Positions 8,293-16,929 of a DNA stretch of 64,000 nucleotides are shown here, piece after piece. Positions within the stretch are counted from its first letter, which is position 1. Each line of letters begins with the position of its first letter. The stretch covers positions 1-64,000 of the forward strand of contig CAWDMB010000008.1 in the NCBI GenBank assembly GCA_963803375.1. Direction: 5' to 3'. The notes beneath the pieces are model-generated. The model was not told the DNA's origin and did no database searches. It saw only the letters and a program-made list of their open reading frames with translations. The translations under genes were made by a program, and so were the position numbers. This DNA comes from JAOPZW01 sp963803375 (GTDB lineage: Bacteria > Actinomycetota > Thermoleophilia > Solirubrobacterales > Solirubrobacteraceae).

Positions 8293-8655
8293 CTACTTGG
8301 CGACGTAGCCCTTTGAGGCCTTGGTGATCTCGCCTTGCTTGGCCATCTGTGACAGGCGTGTGGCGGTCGTGTTGCGGTTGGCGTTGATGGCCTTGGCCAC
8401 GTCGCCGGCCGTGCTCTCGGGATGTTCCTTGAGGTACGCGATGATCTGGGCTTTGATGTCGCTTCGGCGCCGGCGGGCCGTGGCGCGACGTGTGCTGGCA
8501 CGCCGTGCCGTCGCACGACGCGCCGAGCGCGGCGGCGGCGTCGCAGCGTCACCATCATGGCGGTCACGGAACTCTGTGATCTGCCGTTCAAGCCATGCGA
8601 GACGCTCCTGCACCGCGGCACGCTCAGCTTCGAGCGCGTTGATGACCTGCTGCAT
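8293..8655 (-). CDS. Small winged-helix DNA-binding protein with basic linker
   Basis: A 120-aa protein with three parts: a heptad-like N-terminal helix (MQQVINALEAERAAVQERL) that probably dimerises by coiled coil, a highly basic A-R-R-A-T repeat linker (residues about 47-70), and a C-terminal winged-helix-like domain (DIKAQIIAYLKEHPESTAGD to KGYVAK). The architecture suggests a nucleoid-associated or local regulator; no family name is claimed. The start at 8655 begins the coiled coil; the frame stays open upstream to 8772 with a less protein-like leader. It lies next to a dead SWIM gene on the opposite strand. Confidence 0.6.
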   Translation of the reverse strand: MQQVINALEAERAAVQERLAWLERQITEFRDRHDGDAATPPPRSARRATARRASTRRATARRRRSDIKAQIIAYLKEHPESTAGDVAKAINANRNTTATRLSQMAKQGEITKASKGYVAK

Positions 8656-9009
8656 TCGAGACAACGCGATCCTCTCGTTCGGGGCGACACTCCAAGAATA
8701 CGCCGCCACATCTCCGTGATAAAGGATCTCCGTCAAGTCGCAGACGTGTATAGACAGCTCCGCTGCGCTCACCGTCGGTCATTGGTACTCGCCCGAGTAG
8801 GCCGGAGCGCGGCCGTTCCCCGCGTCGCCCGGCGATAGCACGGCCGCTCATGGACGGGGCCGGGTCCCGGCGCGTTCGGTGGCCCCGGCCCTTGACGACG
8901 TGCTGGCTGCCGAGCGCGTCGAGCTCGTGGACAACCGCGCCGACCCTGGTCGACGGCTGCGACGGGCAGCGCCGGCGCGCGGCTCGGTGACGGCGGGCGT
9001 GACCCGTGC
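8656..9009. other. Intergenic region, no recognised gene
   Basis: About 350 bp between two leftward genes. It should contain the promoter of the small winged-helix gene; I see no confident -35/-10 pair, no RNA gene and no recognisable protein in any frame. Confidence 0.4.
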
Positions 9010-10494
9010 TCAGCGCAACGCTTCCAGCGGGGTCGCCGGCTCGTTCGTGCGCCCGCCCCTCTCGCGGCGTGCCACTCCAGTGGCGACCGCGGCGTTGGCG
9101 ACCGCCTCGGCCACCGATTCGGCGACGTGGTGGTTGAAGACGCTGGGGATGATGTAGTCGGCGTGGAGTTCGTCGTCGGGAATGACGCGCGCGATGGCGT
9201 GCGCGGCGGCGAGCTCCATCTCCTCGTTGATCGTGCGCGCGCGCACCTCGAGCGCTCCCTTGAAGACGCCCGGGAAGGCGAGCACGTTGTTGATCTGATT
9301 GGGGTAGTCAGAGCGCCCGGTGGCCATGATGGCGACATCGTCGCGGACGTCTTCCGGCTGGACCTCCGGCACCGGGTTGGCCATCGCGAAGACGATCCCA
9401 CCCGCGGCCATCCCGCGGACCGCGGCGGCCGTCACCGCGCCGGGCCCGGATACTCCGAGCAGCACGTCGGCGCCTGCCAGCGCCTCGTCGGCAGTGCCCC
9501 GCAGTCCGCGCCTGTTGGTGTGCTCGGCCAGCGCCGCCCGCTCGGCATCGAGGTGCTTCGCGCCGGCATAGAGGGCGCCGCGGCGGTTGCAGACGATCAC
9601 GTCGCCGATGCCCTGGGCGAGCATGATCTCGGTGCAAGCCAGACCGGCGGCGCCCGCGCCGACGACCACCACGGTGACGTCCTCGGGTCGCTTGCCGACG
9701 ATGCGCAGAGCGTTGAGCAACGCGGCGAGCACGACGATGGCGGTGCCGTGCTGGTCGTCGTGGAAGACCGGGATGTCGAGCTGCGCGCGCAGCCGCCGTT
9801 CGATCTCGAAGCAGCGCGGCGCGGAGATGTCCTCCAGATTGACGCCGCCGAAGGTCGGCGCCACGGCCTTGACGAAGGCGACGATCTCCTCGACGTCCTT
9901 CGTGTCCAGGCACAGCGGAAAGGCGTCGACGCCGGCGAACTCCTTGAACAGCATCGCCTTGCCCTCCATCACCGGCATAGCCGCAGCCGGGCCGATGTCG
10001 CCGAGGCCGAGCACGGCGCTGCCGTCGGAGACGACGGCCACCGTGTTGCTCTTGATGGTCAACGCCCACGCCTTGGCGGGGTCCTCATGGATGGCCATCG
10101 AGACCCGCGCGACGCCGGGGGTGTAGGCCATCGAGAGGTCGTCGCGCGTTCTCAGCGGCAGCTTGGCGTTGACCTCGATCTTGCCCCCTTTGTGCATCAG
10201 GAACGTGCGGTCCGAGACGCTGTCAACGCGTACTCCCTCGAGCCCTCGCACGGCGCGCACAACCGCCTCGGCATGACCGGAGTCCACGCAGGCGACCGTC
10301 AGGTCGCGGACGACCTCACGGGATTGCACGCGCACGAGGTCGATGGCGCCCAGCATCGCTTCCGCGTCGGCGATGGCATGCGCGACGCGGGCGAACGCGC
10401 CGCCCTGCTGCGGCATGTGCAGGCGCATGGTGAAGCTGTAGGACGCCGAGGGCTGCAGCCGCTTGGCGGGTACGGTCGGGATCTGATCGGACAT
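9010..10494 (-). CDS. NAD-dependent malic enzyme with ACT domain
   Basis: A 494-aa cytosolic enzyme that oxidatively decarboxylates malate to pyruvate. Residues about 15-95 (SYSFTMRLHM onward) look like an N-terminal ACT-type regulatory domain. The catalytic part starts at MAYTPGVARV, with GSAVLGLGDIG, the lysine in GKAMLFKEFAG, DDQHGTA, the NAD-binding VVVGAGAAGLACTE and the final NQINNVLAFPGVFKGAL. All key motifs are present and length is normal for the ACT-malic subfamily, so amino-acid or ligand control is expected. It connects the C4 and C3 pools and so could serve the neighbouring acyl-CoA island, but the island is separated by a broken gene. Confidence 0.94.
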   Translation of the reverse strand: MSDQIPTVPAKRLQPSASYSFTMRLHMPQQGGAFARVAHAIADAEAMLGAIDLVRVQSREVVRDLTVACVDSGHAEAVVRAVRGLEGVRVDSVSDRTFLMHKGGKIEVNAKLPLRTRDDLSMAYTPGVARVSMAIHEDPAKAWALTIKSNTVAVVSDGSAVLGLGDIGPAAAMPVMEGKAMLFKEFAGVDAFPLCLDTKDVEEIVAFVKAVAPTFGGVNLEDISAPRCFEIERRLRAQLDIPVFHDDQHGTAIVVLAALLNALRIVGKRPEDVTVVVVGAGAAGLACTEIMLAQGIGDVIVCNRRGALYAGAKHLDAERAALAEHTNRRGLRGTADEALAGADVLLGVSGPGAVTAAAVRGMAAGGIVFAMANPVPEVQPEDVRDDVAIMATGRSDYPNQINNVLAFPGVFKGALEVRARTINEEMELAAAHAIARVIPDDELHADYIIPSVFNHHVAESVAEAVANAAVATGVARRERGGRTNEPATPLEALR

Positions 10495-10554
10495 GACGGC
10501 TCCTCTGCTACCGCGTCGTCTGGGCGCGGCCAGGCGGCGATCCTCCGGGCGTGG

Positions 10555-10874
10555 TCAGTGGTGTGCGGGCTCAAGCAGATCCGCGATCGCGCGGCTCACC
10601 ACCACCTCGCCGCCGATGAGGCCCACGCGCTCGACGTCGAGATCGGCCAGCGATTCCGCGACCCAAGCCGCAGCCAGCCCGTTGGACCTCTCGACTCGGT
10701 CGCGCTCATGGAACAGCGTGACCGACGCCACCCTGCGATCGCTGGTGCGGGCAACCTGGTACGCGATAAGCCGGCTTCTTGAACGCACGCATCTGTGAGA
10801 TCGCGGTCGACCCGATGCATGAGCTCGTCGATCGAGCCCTTTCCGACGCGGTACGTCCGGATGCTCACGTACAT
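10555..10874 (-). pseudogene. Frameshifted ABM-like small protein
   Basis: The N-terminal half reads MYVSIRTYRVGKGSIDELM in one frame, and the rest reads LIAYQVARTSDRRVASVTLF to LLEPAHH in another. Together they give a protein of about 105 aa resembling antibiotic-biosynthesis-monooxygenase-type dimeric alpha+beta barrels. The frames switch near 10772 by a single base, and no start codon supports the second half alone. A sequencing error is possible because both halves are otherwise well preserved. Confidence 0.6.
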
Positions 10875-11250
10875 GGCGCGTTCCTCTCGTGGCAAATGGA
10901 TCAGTCGCGGCCTCCGGCCAACGCTACGCCCGCCAAGGGCGTCCAACAACCTTGAGAACGACGAGCGCAGTCACCGCGCTTCCAGCCGGTGGGGCAGACT
11001 CGGTCGCGGGTACGGTCCGCCAGCAGGAACCCAGGGGACGTGCCGCCGCAGACCCCGGGTCTACACCGGCGGGCCGGCCGAATTCAACCCGGATTGCGGG
11101 CGAGGGTCATTGCACCGGCCGCCGCTCCACCGCCGAGCGCGACAGCAGACGCTCCGCAGCCGGGCGTCAGGAGGGCGCGACATCGACGCCGGCCACGATG
11201 AAGGCCGACCCGCGATGAGCGCGAGATCCTCGAGACGCCCGCGGTTTCGT
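10875..11250. other. Intergenic region, no recognised gene
   Basis: About 375 bp between the broken ABM-like gene and the left copy of the inverted duplication. No protein is recognisable on either strand. Local GC-rich short palindromes (for example GGCCGGCC around 11075) do not amount to a convincing terminator. Confidence 0.35.
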
Positions 11251-11256
11251 CACCGG

Positions 11257-12075
11257 TCACATGTCGAGTCCGCCGTTGACGCCCCAGATCTGTCCGGTGA
11301 TGTAGCTGGAGGCGTCGTGGGCGAGGAAGCTGACGACGCGGGCGATTTCGTCGGGCTCGCCCATGCGGTGCATCGGGATCTGCTCGATCAGGGCGTTGAG
11401 CATGTAGGGGGGGATCGTGGCGACCATGTCGGTGTCGATCAGGCCGGGGGTGATGACGTTGACCGTCAGCCCGATCGAGGGGTCGAGCTTGCCGGACGCC
11501 CTGAGCGCGAACGCGGTCTCGCGCGCGAGCGTCTTCGTGAAGCCGAAGAGCCCGGACTTCGAGGCCGTGTAGTTGACCTGGCCGATGTTGCCGATCTCGC
11601 CGGATATCGACGAGATGTTGATGACCCGGCCCGAGCCTCGCTCGAGCATGTGCACGAGCGCCGGCTTGGTCATGTAGAAGGCCCCCGACAGGTTCACGCG
11701 CAGGACCTGCTCCCAATCGTCGGCGGACATCCTCCAGATCGGCCGGTCGACGGTGACGCCCGCGTTGTTGACGAGGATGTCGAGGCGGCCGTGCTCGCCG
11801 ATGACCTCGCGAACGACGCGCTCACTGGCCTCCGGGTCGCCGACGTTGCCCTGATGCAGCGTCAGCGTGCCGCCGTCGGCCTCGACCGCTTGGCGCACCT
11901 CGTCGGCGCGCTCGCGATTGGAGGTGAAGCCGGCCGCGACCGTCGCGCCGTCCGCGGCGAGGCCGCGAGAGATCGACGCGCCGATCCCACGGGTCCCTCC
12001 CGTGACCAATGCGACCCGTCCCGTGAGATCCTCGCCGCGCTCGGCGGTCCGTGGGCTAGAACCCGTGGTAGCCAT
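11257..12075 (-). CDS. SDR-family 3-oxoacyl/acetoacetyl-CoA reductase, left copy
   Basis: A 272-aa short-chain dehydrogenase. The NAD(P)-binding TGGTRGIG is at residues 25-32, NNAG follows at 103-106, and the catalytic triad is Ser156, Tyr169 and Lys173 (NYTASKSG). Sequence is FabG/PhaB-like, which reduces 3-ketoacyl thioesters to the (R)-3-hydroxy form. A 20-residue polar extension precedes the fold. It follows the thiolase by about 21 bp on the same strand, the usual phaA-phaB pairing: condensation of two acetyl-CoA and reduction. Whether the cell makes polyhydroxyalkanoate cannot be told, since no synthase is in the window. An identical copy lies at 22459-23277. Confidence 0.9.
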   Translation of the reverse strand: MATTGSSPRTAERGEDLTGRVALVTGGTRGIGASISRGLAADGATVAAGFTSNRERADEVRQAVEADGGTLTLHQGNVGDPEASERVVREVIGEHGRLDILVNNAGVTVDRPIWRMSADDWEQVLRVNLSGAFYMTKPALVHMLERGSGRVINISSISGEIGNIGQVNYTASKSGLFGFTKTLARETAFALRASGKLDPSIGLTVNVITPGLIDTDMVATIPPYMLNALIEQIPMHRMGEPDEIARVVSFLAHDASSYITGQIWGVNGGLDM

Positions 12076-12096
12076 GCTGCCGTCCCCTTCCGCTCG

Positions 12097-13278
12097 CTAG
12101 TTGAGCCGCTCGACGATCATCGCCTGTCCCATCCCGCCGGCGACGCACATCGACTCGAGCCCCAGCCTGCCGTCGATGACATCGAGGTTGTTCAGCAGCG
12201 TCGTCATGATCCGCGCGCCGGTCATCCCGAACGGGTGGCCCAACGCGATCGCGCCGCCGTGAGTGTTGAGCTTGTCCGGATCGATCCCGAGCTCGTCGCG
12301 GCACGGCACGACCTGCGCCGCGAACGCCTCGTTCAACTCGACCGCGTCGATGTCCTCGATCGTCAACCCCGCCTGCTCGAGCACCGCCCTGACCGCCGGG
12401 ATCGGGGCCAGGCCCATGATCTCCGGGCGGATCGCCGCGACCGACGACGCCACGATCCGCGCCCGCGGCTCGAGGCCCAACGCGCCGGCCTTCTCCTCGG
12501 ACATCACCAACACCGCCGCCGCGCCATCGTTCAACGGACACGCGTTGCCAGCCGTCACCGAACCATCGGGCTTGAACGCAGGCTTGAGCGCCGCGAGCTT
12601 CTCCACCGTCGTGCCCGCACGCGGCCCGTCGTCACGCGTGACCGTATGCGCCGCGACGACATTGCCGCCGGCATCGCGAGCCTCCGGGATCTCGACACCC
12701 ACGATCTCACGATCAAAGTGACCGCTCTCACGCGCCGCCACCGCACGCTGCTGCGACAACGCCGCCCACTCGTCCTGGGCCTCACGCGTGACCTTGCAAC
12801 GCTCGGCCACGTTCTCGGCCGTCAACCCCATCGGGATATACACGTTGTACGGCGCGCCGTCCGAACCATCGATCCGCGGATTCATCGCCGGCAACGTCAT
12901 CGCCGCACCCCGCGACACACACTCCACACCCGCCGCCACGTACTGATCGCCCTCGTCCGACCTGATCGCGTGAAACGCCATCCGAATCGTCTGCAACGAA
13001 GACGCACAAAACCGGCTCACCGTGACCGCCGGGACATGATGATCGATACCCGCCAACAACTGCGCGTTGCGCGCAACGTTGTAACCCTGCTCACCATCGG
13101 GAAAACCGCAACCCATCATGATGTCGTCCGTCTCGCCGAAATCGACCCCCGGATTGCGCTCCACCAGAGCACGCAACGGAATCGCCGCGAGATCATCAGC
13201 CCGCAAAGCCCTCAACGACCCCTTCACCGCACGCCCAACCGGCGTCCGGATCGCATCGACAATCACCGCTTCACCCAT
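12097..13278 (-). CDS. Thiolase (acetyl-CoA acetyltransferase), left copy
   Basis: A 393-aa thiolase. The acyl-accepting cysteine is Cys91 in SRFCASSLQT, the histidine is in ALGHPFGMTGAR and the second cysteine is in SMCVAGGMGQ. The start at 13278 is set by GGAGGAGTT directly upstream and by the family N-terminus (MGEAVIVDAIRTPVGR); an open frame continues 11 codons further. The first half of the gene uses many G- and T-ending codons, unlike its neighbours. It acts in either direction: cleaving 3-ketoacyl-CoA or condensing acetyl-CoA. It is co-oriented with the reductase and identical to the copy at 21256-22437. Confidence 0.93.
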   Translation of the reverse strand: MGEAVIVDAIRTPVGRAVKGSLRALRADDLAAIPLRALVERNPGVDFGETDDIMMGCGFPDGEQGYNVARNAQLLAGIDHHVPAVTVSRFCASSLQTIRMAFHAIRSDEGDQYVAAGVECVSRGAAMTLPAMNPRIDGSDGAPYNVYIPMGLTAENVAERCKVTREAQDEWAALSQQRAVAARESGHFDREIVGVEIPEARDAGGNVVAAHTVTRDDGPRAGTTVEKLAALKPAFKPDGSVTAGNACPLNDGAAAVLVMSEEKAGALGLEPRARIVASSVAAIRPEIMGLAPIPAVRAVLEQAGLTIEDIDAVELNEAFAAQVVPCRDELGIDPDKLNTHGGAIALGHPFGMTGARIMTTLLNNLDVIDGRLGLESMCVAGGMGQAMIVERLN

Positions 13279-13400
13279 AACTCCTCCTAAATGACTATCG
13301 GCCGCAACCACCAGCCCAGACCATCACCACCAACGCGCACCGAACCCCCACAACCGCCACCCAAGCGCTCCGAACACCGCTCCTCCTCTCCGGACGCCTC

Positions 13401-13824
13401 CCGCAGCGGACCCCCGATGCAGCGACCGTCCGGCGACGAGACACGCATAGTAGTCCAAACGGCACGAGCCGCTTCAGGAGCACGACCACGCCAGCACAAC
13501 GCTCAACGACCCACAGCCGGGCACGTCGGCGACCGGGGAGCGAGTGGCCTTGGCGACCGGGTCGGGCCGCTCGCGCGGCCGTCCGTGGGCAACAGCTTGC
13601 ACCAGGGGTACCGCAGGTGCCTCGACGTAGCAGCTCGGGCTTTCGCCGGCACCGCTGCGCTCAGGCGCCCAGCGCGTCTGGGCGTCGATCGCGCCCACCC
13701 GCGCGGGCACGTCGCGGTGTTGAGCGCGGGCGCCTACCTGCGCTCCGCATAGCCGATGGCGGCGCCGATCGAGTCGAGGCCCCAGTTGCGGTGGCCGCTG
13801 ACGTAGACGAGCGCGACGGCGTCC
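13401..13824. other. Intergenic region, no recognised gene
   Basis: About 420 bp between the left duplication arm and the MaoC gene. On the minus strand a 31-codon tail (13745-13840) containing VYVSGHRNWGLDSIGAAIGY directly follows and overlaps the MaoC stop in another frame; it has no start and I do not recognise it. Otherwise nothing is seen. Confidence 0.35.
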
Positions 13825-14280
13825 TCAGCCGCCGTAGACGGTCGCGAGCGATTCCGCCACGCACACGGGCTTGTCGCCACCCTCGCGCTCGAAGGTCAGC
13901 TCGCAGGCGAGCCGGACGCCTCCCGGGACCTCGTCGACCGCGCCGAGGCGGAGACGCATGCGGACCCGGTCGCCCACTGGCAGCGCTGCCGGGAAGCGCA
14001 CCTTGTTGAGGCCGTAGTTGACCATGAAGGCCACGCCGTCCACGCGCAGCAGCTCCTCGAGGAAGCGGGGAGCCAGCGAGAGCGTGTAGTAGCCGTGGGC
14101 AACGGTCCCGCCGAACGGCGTCTCTCGCGCGCGCTCGGGATCGACGTGGATCCACTGATGGTCGCCGGTCACATCGGCGAACGCGTCGATCTCGGCCTGA
14201 GTGACCTCGTGCCAGCCGCTCACTCCCGCGTCATCCCCCGCGCGGGCCTTCAGCTCGTCGATGCCGTTGACCGTAAGCAT
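13825..14280 (-). CDS. MaoC-family (R)-specific enoyl-CoA hydratase
   Basis: A 151-aa single hotdog-fold hydratase. The catalytic hydratase-2 motif is seen as FADVTGDHQWIHVD (Asp and His active pair), followed by FGGTVAHGYYTLSL. Members of this NodN/PhaJ-like group hydrate trans-2-enoyl-CoA to (R)-3-hydroxyacyl-CoA. The start at 14280 has GAGGAGG seven bases upstream. It sits inside the segment between the two thiolase/reductase arms and would supply the (R)-hydroxy intermediate that the FabG/PhaB-like reductase also makes, so it fits an acyl-CoA or PHA route. Confidence 0.9.
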   Translation of the reverse strand: MLTVNGIDELKARAGDDAGVSGWHEVTQAEIDAFADVTGDHQWIHVDPERARETPFGGTVAHGYYTLSLAPRFLEELLRVDGVAFMVNYGLNKVRFPAALPVGDRVRMRLRLGAVDEVPGGVRLACELTFEREGGDKPVCVAESLATVYGG

Positions 14281-15127
14281 CCTGTCCTCCTCGCCGACAT
14301 TGTCGTCGCAGTCCGTCCTCTCCGTGGATAGGGCGAAAAGACGCGGGAGAGGCCGATCGCGTCTTCCGCGGCCTGCAAGAGCTCGGTTCGTGGCCCAGGC
14401 CCGCACGTGCGTCACGGCCCCGGTTTGCTCAATGGCATCCTCCGTCGCGCGGCGGACGATCTCGAGCGGGGCGCCCGAGCAGCCGGGGCTCGGCCAGAGC
14501 CCTCACGCGCGCGCGAGGTACCCGAGCCGCCGCAACCAGCCCACCAACACGTGCGCGCGAGGACGCCCGGGAGTCGCACGATGGCGCGACGATCCCCTTG
14601 CGGCACGTCCTCGCAGCGAAAGACCGGATCCGCGAAGAGCCGAGCGGCCTCGCGCTGCCAGCGAAGCTCGTGATGATCACCGCATCACCGGCGTCGACAG
14701 TGGAAGCCTGCTGGCCTCCCGGCGAAGGGTCGAAGCTTGAGCGGTCGTCGCTCTGCACCGTGAGCGCCGAAACGACCTCGGACGGCGTCGACGCGCAGCG
14801 CTTCGCCTTCATGGACCCCAAGGTACCGGATCAGGCTCGGCAGCTCCTCAGGCGTCAGCCTCGACGGCGAGCGCGACGTGCTCCGGATCCGGTTTCAGCC
14901 GACCGAGGAGCGAGGTTCTGGCTGCACGCGCGCACCGACCTCGAGCAGCATGGCTTTGCCGAAGCGATCACCCGCGGCCAGACCAAGTCGCGCCGGCCTA
15001 CAACTGGAACGCCGCCATGGGCGCACTTCAGATCCACTTCGGCGGCCGGATCCCCAGCACCGCCATCTGACGATTACGCCTTCACACGACTGGCGGCCTG
15101 GGCTCACGACCCTCGCGCGGGATGATC
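14281..15127. other. Long intergenic region with eroded coding sequence
   Basis: About 850 bp without a supportable gene. A stretch ending at 15072 (+) reads SPTYNWNAAMGALQIHFGGR then IPSTAI and a stop, and looks protein-like, but its upstream part (about 14930-15000, LEQHGFAEAITRGQTKSRRP) is in a different frame and no start is clear. I read this as remains of a gene I cannot name. Confidence 0.35.
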
Positions 15128-15161
15128 TACAATCGCGTTCATCGTCGGCCGCAGGCCGACG
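15128..15161 (+). promoter_or_regulatory. Promoter -10 and leader hairpin of alcohol dehydrogenase gene
   Basis: TACAAT at 15128-15133 is a good -10 hexamer; the -35 region is weak. Just downstream, CGTCGGCC and GGCCGACG (15143-15150 and 15154-15161) form a perfect 8-bp stem with a GCA loop. This would sit at the very start of the transcript, about 70 bases before the ATG, where it could stabilise the mRNA or bind a regulator. Roles are inferred. Confidence 0.4.
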
Positions 15162-15231
15162 GGCGAACGGCGGCGGAGGGTCAATGTGTGGACACCGTGA
15201 TCGGTGAGCCATCCTCCGATCTGAGGACATC

Positions 15232-16374
15232 ATGAAAGCACTCGTGTACCACGGCCCCGGCGAGAAGTCCTGGACCGACGTGCCTGATCCGCAGATCCAG
15301 CATCCGACCGACATCATCGTGAGGATCGACACGACGACGATCTGCGGCACCGACCTGCACATCCTGAAGGGCGATGTGCCGGCGGTCACGTCCGGTCGGA
15401 TTCTCGGTCACGAGGGTGTCGGGACCATCACCGAGGTGGGCAGCTCCGTGACGCAGCTCGCGGTCGGCGACAACGTGATCATCTCCTGCATCAAGTCGTG
15501 CGGTCGTTGCAGTTTCTGCCAGCAGGGCATTTTCGCGCATTGCCTGGGTGACGAGGGAGCGTCAGGGATCGGCTGGGTCTTCGGCCACCTGATCGATGGC
15601 ACCCAGGCCGAGTACGTGCGGGTGCCGTACGCCGAGACATCCGTGTACAAAGTGCCCGAGGGCGTCACGAACCAGCAGGGCGTGCTGCTCAGCGACATTC
15701 TGCCGACGGGGTTCGAGATCGGCGTCCAGTACGGGCAGGTGAAGCCCGGGGACGTGGTCGCGGTGATCGGTGCCGGTCCGGTGGGGCTCTCGGTGATGGC
15801 GACGGCCGGCCTGTACGGGCCGGCCAGGATCATCGCGGTCGACCTGGACCCCAACAGGGTCGAGGAGGCGAAGAAGTTCGGGGCCACGGATGGCGTCAAC
15901 TCCGGCGACGCCGACTGGAAGGACCAGATCATGGCGTTGACCGACGGCTGGGGTGTGGACGTCGCCGTCGAAGCGGTCGGCCTTTCGCAAACGTTCCAGA
16001 TGGCCACCGAGATCGTCCGCCCGGGTGGTCACGTGGCCAACGTCGGGGTGCACGGAACATCGGTCGATCTCCAACTGCAGAACCTCTGGATTCACAACAT
16101 CGCGATCACGATGGGGCTGGTCAACAGCAACACCACACCGCTGCTGCTCAAACTGGTGCAGAGCGGCAGACTGAACGTCGACAACTTCGCAACCCATCAC
16201 TTCGAGCTGCACGACATGATGGACGCCTACGACACGTTCGGCCGGGCCGCGGAGACCAAGGCATTGAAGGTCATCATCGATCGTGGCGAGCGAATCCTGA
16301 GCGCCGACGCCGCGTCAGCAGCGCGTGAAGTACCGCCGAGAACGGCTTCAGGATCGCGGTACCCCGCTGACTAG
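15232..16374 (+). CDS. Zinc-dependent alcohol dehydrogenase
   Basis: A 380-aa medium-chain dehydrogenase that oxidises alcohols with NAD(P). Catalytic zinc ligands are in TTICGTDLH and LGHEGVG; the structural zinc lobe has four cysteines (SCGRCSFCQQGIFAHC). The nucleotide site is VIGAGPVGLSVMA and the ribose-binding acid follows in AVDLDPNRV. The family core ends at KALKVIIDRGE; about 28 further residues form a low-complexity tail not seen in most relatives, so the original stop may have been lost. It is preceded by GAGGA before the ATG. With the aldehyde dehydrogenase downstream it makes an alcohol-to-acid route. Confidence 0.93.
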   Translation: MKALVYHGPGEKSWTDVPDPQIQHPTDIIVRIDTTTICGTDLHILKGDVPAVTSGRILGHEGVGTITEVGSSVTQLAVGDNVIISCIKSCGRCSFCQQGIFAHCLGDEGASGIGWVFGHLIDGTQAEYVRVPYAETSVYKVPEGVTNQQGVLLSDILPTGFEIGVQYGQVKPGDVVAVIGAGPVGLSVMATAGLYGPARIIAVDLDPNRVEEAKKFGATDGVNSGDADWKDQIMALTDGWGVDVAVEAVGLSQTFQMATEIVRPGGHVANVGVHGTSVDLQLQNLWIHNIAITMGLVNSNTTPLLLKLVQSGRLNVDNFATHHFELHDMMDAYDTFGRAAETKALKVIIDRGERILSADAASAAREVPPRTASGSRYPAD

Positions 16375-16929
16375 CAGCTCGCGTGGTTGCCCCGGGAAGC
16401 CGCCGCACGGCAGATCCCCATCCACCACGTCGACGGCGAGCCGATCTTGGAAGCCGCAAGCACCACCGAGCGGCCGGACACCCGATCCCGCTCCGACGGA
16501 GGTGGCGATGAGCGCTGCGTGCGCGTCCACAGCCTGTGAGCGGTCGTGGCTGGGACCTGGGCCGAGCCTGCGCGTACGCCGACGCGGACGGCGCCGAAGC
16601 CGCGGAGAGAGCTGCTCGACGCTCACGAACGCCCGGACCGGGTGAGCACGTGCTCGAGCTGGCGGTGCGGGCCGGGGGGGACGGCTCAAACGCCGGGCGG
16701 CTACGGCCGTCCCCGCGTTCAGGCGCCCCGGACAGCACACCCCGACGTCGCGACCGCGTCACGCGAGTGCCAGAGCGCGCGCCGCACCCTGGACTCCACG
16801 TACCTCGTGTCCGGGCCCGACGGCACCGTAGCTCTCCACACCGGCCTCGGGACTCTTGCGGATGACAGCGCGGGCGCCCGCCTGATCGACTGTCCGGCGT
16901 CCGTTGAACCCCCCTGGAGAGGCTGCGAA
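16375..16929. other. Intergenic region, no recognised gene
   Basis: About 555 bp between the alcohol and aldehyde dehydrogenase genes. The plus frame reads RQIPIHHVDGEPILEAAS at 16409-16462, which is protein-like, but it is short and interrupted. The frame of the aldehyde dehydrogenase is open upstream to 16546 but reads as non-coding. I cannot name anything here. Confidence 0.35.

Larger units (their letters stand above)
11251..13400. repeat. Left arm of 2,150-bp inverted duplication
   Basis: The reverse complement of 21134-23283. Both arms carry the same thiolase and reductase genes plus 122 bp upstream of the thiolase ATG and 6 bp beyond the reductase stop. The two protein pairs are identical. 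The only base difference I found is 11461 (C on the coding strand) against T at 23073, which is a silent valine codon change. Identity breaks sharply at both ends: outside bases 11251 and 13400 the flanks do not match. Confidence 0.95.

Noticed and set aside
10795..13290. Very long open frame antisense to the left thiolase and reductase
   Set aside because: It is the mirror of the coding frame in GC-rich DNA, rich in R, H, D and V with no family signature, and the same antisense frame recurs in the right arm. The sense genes are unambiguous.
13745..13840. Minus-strand tail with VYVSGHRNWGLDSIG after the MaoC stop
   Set aside because: It overlaps the MaoC end in another frame, has no start codon and no family match that I can recall.
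16290..16374. C-terminal extension of the alcohol dehydrogenase taken as a separate domain
   Set aside because: Only about 28 low-complexity residues without motif; more likely read-through after loss of the original stop.
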